Shown here piece after piece: positions 34,426-42,960 of a DNA stretch of 50,677 bases (position 1 is its first letter; every line of letters begins with the position of its first letter). Below the pieces are notes generated by a model, which worked only from the letters and a program-made list of their open reading frames with translations, was not told the origin of the DNA and ran no database searches. The position numbers and the translations under genes are program-made. This DNA comes from Puniceibacterium sp. (GTDB lineage: Bacteria; Pseudomonadota; Alphaproteobacteria; Rhodobacterales; Rhodobacteraceae): contig JAGXGV010000053.1 of NCBI GenBank assembly GCA_024636635.1, positions 1 to 50,677 on the forward strand. Reading direction: 5' to 3'.

Positions 34426-34794
34426 TTATGGCGGCCATTCATACCGCTTGTCCAGGCTCTTGGACACCCACAACAGCGGCCGCTCCGGATCGCCCAACGT
34501 TGCCGGCTCAACCAGGCGCTCAAGGTCGGCAAGCAGGGTCGGATCGCGCTCCGTCAACAGCCGGGGGCCGCCGCCTTCACGGCGCACCCGTCCGTGCGGC
34601 GGCGACGGCATATCGAGCTCTTTCAGTCCGCGCCCGATCGTCGAGCGCGCAAGCCCCGTGATCTGCGACGTCGCGGCAATCCCGCCGCGGCCCGCCGCGC
34701 GTGCCTCGCTCGCGGCAAACACGCGCCGACCACGTTCGTCACGCTTCGAGCCGTCCGCCTCCCACCGCCGCTGTATCCCGTGTCGATCGATCAT
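34426..34794 (-). pseudogene. 5' fragment of an ISAzo13-family transposase
   Basis: About 115 residues match the N-terminus of ISAzo13 transposases: F-A-A-S-E-A-R-A-A-G-R-G-G-I-A-A, A-R-S-T-I-G-R-G-L-K-E-L, L-T-E-R-D-P-T-L-L-A-D-L. The homology ends after L-W-V-S-K-S-L; the catalytic part is gone. A transposon relic, not functional. The bases from 34238 to 34425 show no gene. Confidence 0.8.
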
Positions 34795-35083
34795 GCAGCA
34801 ACCGGTAACGCCAGACGCCCCGGCAGGGAATCCCCGAGCAGTGAGTCACACCGCCGCACATCGAGACGAGAGAACCGATTCAGTTATCCTTGCAGGTGTC
34901 CTAACCACCGAGCAGTCGCGGGTGTCGAGGAACGGCAATTCTTCCGAACCGGTGAGGATCTTGCACGACAGCGCCGCCCCAGCGCGAAATGCCAGTCGCG
35001 TGAGCGGATTTGTCTCCGCTGTTGACAGGTTAGTTTTGAACGATCGCAAAGGGTCAGCTATGAATATAGATTGACGGCTGAAC

Positions 35084-35140
35084 CCATTGATCGGGATTAA
35101 AACTTTGAGTTTGGACCCACTTTGGCCAATGATCGGGATT
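35084..35140. repeat. Short direct repeats 3' of the RND gene
   Basis: CCATTGATCGGGATT (35084-35098) recurs as CCAATGATCGGGATT (35126-35140), 42 bases later, just past the end of the RND gene. Closely spaced repeats of this kind occur at the ends of some insertion sequences, so this may be an IS end; I cannot name it. Bases 34795-35083 show no gene. Confidence 0.55.
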
Positions 35141-35189
35141 GCCAACGATATTTCCGTCATGCTTTGAAGATGAACTTCCGGCAGATCTT

Positions 35190-38100
35190 TTATGTGGGGC
35201 TCGTTGTCGGCTCCGCCTTCTTGTGGCGGTCCCATTGCAGCAGGTCGTACAACACGGGAGTGAGGAACAGCGTGAGAATGGAAGCCGCAAGAAAACCGCC
35301 TATGATGACGAGGCCGATGGATATACGGCTTGCGGCGCCGGCGCCGCTGGCCGTCACGAGCGGCACAGCGCCGAGCACAGTGGACAGCACTGTCATCAGA
35401 ATCGGACGCAGGCGCACAGTCGCAGCTTCAATTGCGGCCTCCCGCACGGCATAGCCGTCGTCGCGCAGCTGATTGGCGAATTCGACGATCAGGATGCCGT
35501 TCTTGGCCATCAATCCGATCAGCATCACCATGCCGACCTGGGTGTAGATGTTTATCGCTTCTCCCAAGGCGAAGAGTGTCAGCAAGGCACCCGCCACCGC
35601 CAAGGGTACCGACAACAAGATCACCACAGGCTGAATGAAGCTTTCGAACTGCGCAGCGAGCACCAGAAAGACCACCAGAAGCGCCAGCACAAAGGTGAGT
35701 GCTATACCACCGGAAGTTTCCTGAAAACTCTCGGCTTGGCCGGAGTAGAAGATCTGCATCTGTGAGGGCAACCCATCTGCGATCCGCTCGACTGTCGCAA
35801 TGGCGGAGCCGAGATCGACGCCGTCAGCAAGCGATGCGGAAATCTCGACCGACGGTTGACGATTGAATCGGTTGAAGGCTGCTACCGATGCACGCCGTTC
35901 CAGCGTCACCAGCCCATCGAGAGGTACCAACTGGCCGTTTGACGCGCGGACGTTGATACCTCGGAGGTTTTCGGCAGCAGCGCGGCGGTCGTCCGGAGCT
36001 TGCAGGATCACCGGATACTGTCGGTCCTGCGAGATGAATTCGGTTACTTCGGCCGAGGCGAAGAATGTGCCCACGGCATCGGAAATAGCGCGGGCATCTA
36101 TCCCGATTTCACGTGCAATGGCACGATTGATGTTGATGTCGTACCCCGGCGTGTTCACGTCATAGGCGCGACGCACGCCGACGAGGTCGGAACTGTCGCG
36201 CAGGGCCTGTTCCAGCCGGGCGGAATAATCCGCTGCCTGTTCGAAACTGGGCGCGGTCACGATCACCTCAAGCCCGGAACCGCCACCCGCATCCAGACCC
36301 GAGGGCGCAAAACTGCGCACATTGGCCAGGGTTAGGTCTGCAAACTTCGGTCGCAGTTCGGACAGCACGTCACGCGGGCCCATCTGCCGATCGCCCCAGT
36401 GCGCCATGATCGCGACAAGGAAAGCGCGCCCCGTTTCGCCGTATGGCCCGACGATGCCGATCACATCCTCCACGGTGCCGTCCTCGCGGTAGGGAGTGAT
36501 CAGATCCTCGACCTGCTGCACCGCGACATCCGTCAAACCAAGGGCTGATCCTGCCGGAGCCTGGATCGAGACGAAAAAGATGCCACGATCTTCGTTTGGG
36601 GTCAGCTGCGAGGGAAGTTGCTGATAAAGCGTCCAGGACATGCCCGTCAGGCCGGCGGCAATCGCAAGGATTATCAGCGGTGCACGGATGGCGCGAGTCA
36701 GCAGCCTCTGATAGCCGCTGGCCATGCCGTCGGTCACGGATTTTACGATCCGGGCAAAGCGGCTGGTGTTCATGCCCTTTTTCAGCACGAGGCTCGCGAT
36801 CACAGGGCAAAGCGACAATGCGACAAAGGTTGACAGCGCAACGGCAATGGCGAGCGTGACACCGAATTCCTGAAACAGTTTGCCGATCTCGCCCTGCAGG
36901 AACGACAGAGGCACGAAAACCGAGATCAGCACGGCAGAGGTCGACACCACCGCGAAGAAAACCTGATTGGCACCGGCGCGCGCGGCCTCTTTGGGATCGT
37001 CGCCTTCCTCGACCCGCCGTTCGATGTTTTCCAGCACGACAATGGCGTCATCCACCACCAGGCCGATGGCGAGGATGAGCGCGAACAGCGTCAGGATATT
37101 GATCGAAAATCCCACGACGGCGATCCCGGCACAGGCACCCAGCAGGGCGATGGGGATCGTGACCGCGGGCACGATCGTCGCCCGGATCGAGGTCAGGAAC
37201 ACAAAGATGACGGTCACGACGATGGCGACCGAAATGGCCAGGGTGGTCAGCACCTGGCGGATCGAACTCTGGATGAAATCGGCATCATCAGAGGTGATCT
37301 GCAGCGCCGTGCCGCCCGGGAGGTCGGACTGGATCGCCGAAACTTCGGCCCCCACCGCCGACGAGATCGTCAGGGTGTTGGCTGAAGATTGGCGCAGCAC
37401 TCCAATGCCAATGGCCGTTTCGCCATTGGCGCGGAATAGGCTGTCGTCGCTTTCGGTGCCGATCTCGACCCGGGCCACATCGCCCAGGGTGATCCGACCG
37501 GCACCGGCGCGGGTCACGATCAGATCCTGAAAGGCCTCGACACTGGAAAGCCGCGTTTCGGTGCGCAGAAGGTAAGTTCGTGAGCTGCTCTCGATCTGCC
37601 CGGCAGGCAGTTCAAGGTTGTTGGCGCGCAGGGCGGCGGCAATTTCCGTCGCGGTGATACCGCGGGCCGCCATGAGGTCAGGCTCCAGCCAGACCCGCAT
37701 CGCATACGGGCGGTCGCCGTAGATCTGCACGGCAGCGACCCCCGCCAGCGTTTCCAGCCGGTCGGTCACGAAGCGGTCGGCGTAATCGGTCAGCTCGGGC
37801 GCCGACATGTTGTCGGAAGTCATGGTGAGCTAGATGATCGGATCGCCCTGACTGTCATTCTTTTCCACCTGCGGCTCATCCGCTTCTTCGGGCAGGTCTG
37901 CGGTCACGGCCTGCACGGCGGCGCGCACATCCGACGCAGCCTGATCCACGTCGCGACCCTGTCGGAAGGTAATGACGGTCCGTAGGCCACCCAGTTCGGA
38001 TTCGGTCGAAATGCGGTCGATCCCGGCCACGGTGGAAATTGCACCCTCAATCACGGTGGCCAATTCGCTATCCACCACGCCCGGCCCGGCACCGGTGTAG

Positions 38101-38249
38101 CCGACGCTGACCGTCACCTGCGCCGTGGTAGTGTCGGGCAGTTCGCGTACCGGCATGCGGGTCAGACCCGCAATACCCAGAATCACGATGAGGATGGACA
38201 TGACCGTGGCCAGCACGGGGCGGCGAATGCACAGATCGGGAAGGGTCAC
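35190..38249 (-). pseudogene. RND (HAE1) efflux permease interrupted by one amber codon
   Basis: Read through, this is a full-length RND multidrug permease of 1019 codons. It starts at GTG 38249 (overlapping the adaptor's TGA) with the HAE1 opening L-C-I-R-R-P-V-L-A-T-V-M. Proton-relay residues are present: V-V-D-D-A-I-V-V-L-E-N in TM4 and A-K-N-G-I-L-I-V-E-F later. The sole lesion is a TAG at 37830-37832 (codon 140), after D-P-I-I; family members commonly carry Trp here, so TGG to TAG is likely. The frame resumes unshifted, with an ATG two codons on, but that cannot make a complete pump. Sequencing error, recent inactivation or suppression cannot be told apart here. Confidence 0.9.
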
Positions 38250-39358
38250 TCAAGGCCCTCCTGCGTAAAGTCTTCGTCGACTTCGACCGGGGCGCCATCG
38301 GTTATCTGATCCCATCCCGCGACGACGATCCGATCCTCCATATCAAGCCCGTTTCGCACTTCGGTCAGCTTCCCAAGCGATGCACCGATCTCAACCTCGG
38401 TGCGCTCGGCGGCGCCATCGACGATCGTATAAACATAGGTCGCCAAACCTTCGCTGATGATTGCATCATCGGGGATGGTCATTCCCTCGTAGATATCCAG
38501 CACAAGGCGCGAATTGGCGAACATCCCGCCCACGAGCCTGCCATCGGCATTGTCGATTTCCGCGCGGATTTCAAAACTCCGGGTGCCCAGGTCGATTTCG
38601 GTTGCCCGCAACGTTACCAAGCCCTCAAAACTATTGCCGGGATAGGCGGGCGTCGTAATTTCCAGCGTTTGACCGAGGGCCACCTGATCGAAATAACGCT
38701 CCGACAGAGAGACCGAAACCTCGACCGCGGACAGGTCCGCCAAGCGGGTCACAGCTTGGCTGCCGTCCAAATAGGAACCTGGCTCGATATCTACGACGCC
38801 AAGGGTTCCGGCGAATGGAGCGATGATGGCGCGATCCTCAAGCGAGGCTTGGGCCATCATTTGCGCCGCCTGGGCGCGCCGGAACGCGCCACGCGTCTCC
38901 TCCAGCCGTGCCTCTGCGGCAGCATTGCTATCCTCCAGCTGCTGGTAGCGGCGATATTCCTGCTCCGCCACGCTCAGTGTTGCCTCGGCCTCTGCCATCG
39001 AAGCGCGTGCGCTACGGTCATCCAGTTGGATCAAAAGATCCCCTTCCAACACCTTCTGCCCCGACGTCACGGGGACATCGGTGACGCGCCCGGCAACATT
39101 GGGAACAATTTGAACCGCTCGAACCGGACGCAGCGTGCCAACCGCCGAAAGGTCTTCTTCGATGGTGCGCATTTTCGGCGCGGCGAGCCCGACGCGTATC
39201 GGTTGCCGACCCTGATCCTCCCCAGCGGAGGCCTCGTCTATGCCCTCGATCAACGCTCTGGTTCCGAACACGCCGACCGCAACGACAGCTGCCATGGCAC
39301 AGAAACCAACGATGAATTTTACAAGCCTGTCCACGATCAACCTTTCGCATTTCACCAT
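38246..39358 (-). CDS. RND efflux periplasmic adaptor (MFP)
   Basis: A 370-residue membrane-fusion protein of the AcrA/MexA type. It has one N-terminal membrane anchor (about 12-33), a lipoyl-like half motif (P-N-V-A-G-R-V-T-D-V, I-A-P-F-A-G-T-L-G), an alpha-hairpin between them (about 110-170) and a beta-barrel/proximal part. No lipobox, so helix-anchored. The ATG at 39358 has no ribosome site; a GTG at 39334 with AAAGG before it may be the true start. It overlaps the permease start (GTGA). No outer-membrane TolC-type gene is nearby. With the permease broken it may have no partner. Confidence 0.88.
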   Translation of the reverse strand: MVKCERLIVDRLVKFIVGFCAMAAVVAVGVFGTRALIEGIDEASAGEDQGRQPIRVGLAAPKMRTIEEDLSAVGTLRPVRAVQIVPNVAGRVTDVPVTSGQKVLEGDLLIQLDDRSARASMAEAEATLSVAEQEYRRYQQLEDSNAAAEARLEETRGAFRRAQAAQMMAQASLEDRAIIAPFAGTLGVVDIEPGSYLDGSQAVTRLADLSAVEVSVSLSERYFDQVALGQTLEITTPAYPGNSFEGLVTLRATEIDLGTRSFEIRAEIDNADGRLVGGMFANSRLVLDIYEGMTIPDDAIISEGLATYVYTIVDGAAERTEVEIGASLGKLTEVRNGLDMEDRIVVAGWDQITDGAPVEVDEDFTQEGLE

Positions 39359-39627
39359 CTAAGAGTTGGGCGCGTGGGCATTTAGTCAACTTTTGAGCGC
39401 AAATCTGAGTGAACCTCAAAGCGTTTTCAGTCCATAAGGCTCTGTATTTTATTGGAAATCACGTTTCCTCTGATGTATCAGGTTTTTGTCAGAGCGACTT
39501 GATGTCGTTGTCGGCGGGCTCTGGGGTTTTGACCGATGGCCGCGCAGGTTCTCTTCTGTCGCGGCGCACCGATCGGTTACCCGCCGCCGCTTGGGTGGCA
39601 CAGGATCACCCGGAGATTACGCCACCT

Positions 39628-39998
39628 TCAATTTTCCAGCAATTTCGCGACAAGACCGTTGAGAATGTGGGTGCCGATCTGAGCTATGTCTTTTGGTTGG
39701 GAAAGCTGCGCGCATTCAATTTTGGGGCCGATGACTGCCTGCCGCCGGCCCACTTGTGTCTTTCCTGGACTTCGCTGATTGTAGCCGCTGCTCGCCTGTC
39801 CGGCCATGCGACCAAGAGTGGCTATGGCGGTAATGCGCTGGTCGCGAAGTGATGGATTGTTGTCCGCGTCGGGGCTTAAAACCGCAGTCTTCAGAGGTGG
39901 AATGATGAGCTAGACGGCAGTGCCAAACCGCTCTGAGAGCAGGTCGCTGGTGGGGTCTCCGTCATAGGCACCGTCTGCGATGAACCGGGATACGACGA
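39628..39998 (-). pseudogene. 3' fragment of an IS5-family transposase
   Basis: On the minus strand: A-D-G-A-Y-D-G-D-P-T, then a TAG stop, then L-I-I-P-P-L-K-T-A-V and Q-R-I-T-A-I-A-T-L-G-R, ending at TGA 39628-39630. This is the C-terminal third of an IS5-type transposase (D-G-A-Y-D-x and P-P-R-x-x-A-V blocks), with an internal stop and no front. The remainder of 39359-40048 holds no gene I can support. Confidence 0.75.
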
Positions 39999-40048
39999 GG
40001 AAAGCAGCCTCTCAACAGAACCCCCAAGATCCGTACAATAAGGTCGAG

Positions 40049-40074
40049 GGAACCGCTTCGTGCAAATTGACGTT
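40049..40074 (+). promoter_or_regulatory. EcfG-type stress promoter ahead of the small exported protein
   Basis: GGAAC (40049-40053), 17 bases, CGTT (40071-40074): an exact fit to the alphaproteobacterial general-stress sigma factor EcfG consensus. It ends 46 bases before the start codon at 40121, a sensible distance for a leader. Confidence 0.65.
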
Positions 40075-40120
40075 ATGCTTTGAGGCGCTTGGAGATGGGG
40101 CGCAGATGGAGGAGAAACCG

Positions 40121-40603
40121 ATGAAACGTTTAACGACACTTGCGACCAGCTGCGCCTTTATGGCAGCCACTGCGTTCGCAGCACAGGCCGATTGCGCCGA
40201 GGATCTGGAAAGTCTTACCGGCGGATCGAGCGCCGCCGCTCAGGAGGGGATTTCCAAGGATGGCTCGCTCGCGCCACTTCAGGGTGGGGATTCCGGCAGT
40301 TCAGCATCGTCCCCTGATATGCCGATGACAGGTGCCGAAAGCACGGTCTCTGGCGAAGGTGAGGCCTCTACTGACGACGGCGAGATCGCCAAGGATGGTT
40401 CAGTAGCGCCGCTCGAGGCTGAAGGAATGGGGGCCGGAACCGCGATGTCCGGTCAGGATGCCCAGGCACAACAGGACGAAAGCGATATGGCTGCCCAAGT
40501 TTCGCCAGAACGCGAGGCACTGATCGAAGAAGCACGGAACGCTTTGGCAGCAGGTGTCGAAGAGGCGTGTCAGGCCGCGCTCGAGGAAGCCGCCCAACTC
40601 TGA
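40121..40603 (+). CDS. Small acidic exported protein with KDGS-x-APL repeats
   Basis: A 160-residue protein with a signal peptide (cleavage near A-Q-A-D at about residue 22) and an acidic, Ser/Gly/Ala-rich mature part. The phrase I-S-K-D-G-S-L-A-P-L-Q returns as I-A-K-D-G-S-V-A-P-L-E some 47 residues later. The end is an amphipathic helix with one Cys. Start at 40121 is set by GGAGGAG and the signal; the frame is open upstream. No family recognised. The EcfG-type site upstream points to stress control. It lies inside the IS-bounded segment. Confidence 0.72.
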   Translation: MKRLTTLATSCAFMAATAFAAQADCAEDLESLTGGSSAAAQEGISKDGSLAPLQGGDSGSSASSPDMPMTGAESTVSGEGEASTDDGEIAKDGSVAPLEAEGMGAGTAMSGQDAQAQQDESDMAAQVSPEREALIEEARNALAAGVEEACQAALEEAAQL

Positions 40604-40637
40604 TAACACACTACGCGCCATGAGATGCCGTTTTTAG

Positions 40638-40672
40638 CACTCCCGGGGTCGTGTATGGCTGCTTCGGGAGTG
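40638..40672. terminator. Hairpin downstream of the small exported protein
   Basis: CACTCCCG (40638-40645) and CGGGAGTG (40665-40672) form a perfect 8-bp stem, 35 bases after the stop. There is no T-run behind it, so termination is plausible but unproven. Bases 40673-40946 show no gene. Confidence 0.4.
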
Positions 40673-40946
40673 TCTGGGCGGGCGGCGGCTTTGAATCAGC
40701 GCGAAAAAGCGTCTCAAACGCCGGTCTCGGCGGCTGACACAATAGCATTTCCCGTTAATTGACATTCCTCGTCCGGACCGCGCCGGGCGAGGCACTTTTC
40801 TTGGGAACCCGGCAGTCGGCTGGAGCATGCGGACCCGTCCCGACGCGGCTTCAGATATCACAGCCGACCGATCCCAGCCCCAGAGGTATATGTCCCGTCC
40901 AGATGAATTCAATTCGGCAAGGTCCCAACGCTTTCTCTATACCTTC

Positions 40947-40988
40947 GGGGGGCTTTGTCAGGTTGCTTAGGGCAAGAGGCTCGCGTAG
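40947..40988 (+). mobile_element. Solo IS6 end fragment
   Basis: An 18-base stretch at 40947-40964 (six G, then CTTTGTCAGGTT) is identical to the end of the IS6 element at 50302-50319, in the same orientation. The next element begins 25 bases later, so only the end of this IS survives. Confidence 0.65.
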
Positions 40989-41246
40989 GGTGTTATCACA
41001 TTAACGCGCCTGATGTTGTTGGTTCATTGATCTGGGCGTAAGCGGCTTCGATACAGACACAGAAAATCGGCTACTTGCAGTCCGCAACCCGCAATCGCTT
41101 CTCTGTCCCAGCCCGCCGCCGCTCCGCCCTCACAATCCATTGCCATCGGCTCGAAGTATTCGACGCTTGGCAAGCAGCAGCCAAAGTTGCCTGATCCGAG
41201 AGCCTTCGTCCCTTTACCCGCCGAGCGAATTTAATGTTACATCACC
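40989..41246 (+). mobile_element. Internally deleted IS6-like element (right copy)
   Basis: A 258-base relic with ends GGTGTTATCACATTAA (40989-41004) and, reversed, GGTGATGTAACATTAA ending at 41246. It is the inverted relative of the element at 33636: bases 41080-41246 match the reverse complement of 33636-33805 with scattered changes. Here the transposase front is joined to the back after only a few codons, giving a MITE-sized derivative. No target duplication. Bases 41247-41663 show no gene; a GGAAC, 16 bases, TGTA near-match to EcfG sites is at 41289-41313. Confidence 0.8.
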
Positions 41247-41663
41247 TTAATACTGGCAACAGTTCAGGTCGTATAGACCGAAGTGTTCGGAACAAGTATT
41301 GGCCTCAACTGTAGTGGTAGGGTTCGCATTCGAGCTTGGGAACTGAACGTCACGCCCGATGCACAAGAATGTCACGCCCAAGGTAAGGGGAGAGGGAGCA
41401 AGTCGCATATTCAAAACTGCCAAAGGCACATCCCAACAAGTGACATGCTGTAAAAACTGCACTTTGGTCATTGATCAGCCCGGACAACCGACCGCGGAGT
41501 GCCGGATTTGAGATGGAGCGACAAGCTGTCCGGTGGTGTCGCGCATACGAATCTTTGGACCGGTTCGAAATATTCAGCGGTGGGCCGTACCCAAACGGTT
41601 GATGGTGTCATCTGATAGATCGCTTGGTCGAACCGCGAAACATGCTGAGCAAAGGAGTCATGT

Positions 41664-42791
41664 GTGTCTGAATCCGCGAACCAGAGTCGTCTGAGCAATT
41701 TGCTGCTGGGCAGCGTTCTGTTGGTTGTCACGCTTCTGGCCCTGAGAATTCTCGCAGGCGTGTTTATCACCGTTGCGCTTGGCATATTCATCACACTCGC
41801 TTGCCTGCCGTTGGCGAAACGGATTGCGAACGCTCTGCCCACTGGTTTCAAATGGTTGGGGTTGACGACCGCCATGGCGCTCTTGATCGCGATTGTTACC
41901 ACTTTCACCGGGGGGCTGATTTTCTGTGTTCAGCGGATCGCGGCGAAGATACCGGAACTATCGCTGGATCTGGAAAGGATGGTGCCGAATAACTCCGGCG
42001 GGGGCGGAGTGATCGGCAATCTGCAGGAGCTTGTCCGCACGCGCGGCGACGCCATCGGCAACACGGTTCTCAAGCAGATCGAAGGACTGGCGGCCACCGT
42101 CGCCAGTGGCACCGGACTGATGATAACCGGAACGGTCATCGTGCTGTTTTTCGTGCTGCTGGCGCTTGGCGAGACCGACAGATGGCGTGATAAGATGGAT
42201 CAGGTTACCGGCGGCGAGGATTGGCAGCGCGTGACAGACACGCTCGGCCGGACTTTACGCGAATTCATCCTTGTTCGCACTTTTATTGGCTTTGTCACCG
42301 CCGCAGTCTACGGTGGTTGGCTGATGTTTTTTGGTGTCGATCTGATCCTTGTATGGGCAACGCTTGCCTTTCTTTTGACGTTCGTGCCAAATCTAGGCTC
42401 GTTACTTTCCGGCGTTCTGCCCACGATATACGCGTTTCTGACACTCGACTTTGGAACCGCCTTTCTTGTCGGGGCGGGGCTGTTTGCAATCGAACAGGTG
42501 TTGGGCAACTGGCTCGACCCAAAGTTGCAGGGACGCCGCGTGTCGCTCTCACCTCTTGTCATTTTAGTTTCGATCCTTTTCTGGGGTGCGCTCTGGGGCG
42601 TTGCAGGGGCCTTCCTCGGCACGCCGATGACCCTGACGATCATGATTCTCTGCAACGCCACGCTGCCGCTGCGACCTGTGGCGTTGCTGCTTTCCAATCA
42701 GTCACGGCCAGAGGGACTCGATGCCGCGCTCGGTTGGGAAGATGAATGGGGCGGGGTCGATCGCGACGTTCAGGCCGTTTCGCAGGACTGA
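41664..42791 (+). CDS. AI-2E family transporter (PerM/TqsA-like)
   Basis: A 375-residue inner-membrane protein with about seven or eight helices in the AI-2E/UPF0118 pattern: a helix pair at the start, a soluble middle (about 90-185), then a C-terminal bundle with F-V-P-N-L-G-S-L-L-S-G and L-D-P-K-L-Q-G-R-R-V-S-L-S-P-L. Members export signals such as AI-2 or act as ion antiporters, so the substrate cannot be assigned. The start is GTG with AAAGGAG seven bases upstream; an overlapping ATG at 41660 is out of frame and ends after three codons. Confidence 0.88.
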   Translation: MSESANQSRLSNLLLGSVLLVVTLLALRILAGVFITVALGIFITLACLPLAKRIANALPTGFKWLGLTTAMALLIAIVTTFTGGLIFCVQRIAAKIPELSLDLERMVPNNSGGGGVIGNLQELVRTRGDAIGNTVLKQIEGLAATVASGTGLMITGTVIVLFFVLLALGETDRWRDKMDQVTGGEDWQRVTDTLGRTLREFILVRTFIGFVTAAVYGGWLMFFGVDLILVWATLAFLLTFVPNLGSLLSGVLPTIYAFLTLDFGTAFLVGAGLFAIEQVLGNWLDPKLQGRRVSLSPLVILVSILFWGALWGVAGAFLGTPMTLTIMILCNATLPLRPVALLLSNQSRPEGLDAALGWEDEWGGVDRDVQAVSQD

Positions 42792-42886
42792 CCGCAAGCG
42801 GTTTGGCTACCATAGCCACGTTGCGTTTCCTGCCGCTTTGCGACGTCCACAAGTTCCGATATTAAAAATCTGAATCAAATTCCTTC

Positions 42887-42911
42887 GGAACATTCAGACA
42901 AGGAAGCTGTT
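42887..42911 (+). promoter_or_regulatory. EcfG-type stress promoter ahead of the PRC-barrel repeat protein
   Basis: GGAAC (42887-42891), 16 bases, TGTT (42908-42911). The expected transcript start, near 42920, falls after the first candidate ATG (42913) and supports the start at 42961. Confidence 0.6.
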
Positions 42912-42960
42912 GATGGAGCTACGAACCAACTTTCTTGAAGAAACACAAAGGAATTCCGTC

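Noticed and set aside
34846..35235. A 129-codon minus-strand frame beside the RND gene
   Set aside because: No domain, overlaps the RND 3' end and mobile-DNA debris; the frame is more likely chance.
39409..39852. A 147-codon plus-strand frame in the accessory segment
   Set aside because: It lies largely opposite the IS5 transposase fragment, whose protein similarity is on the minus strand.
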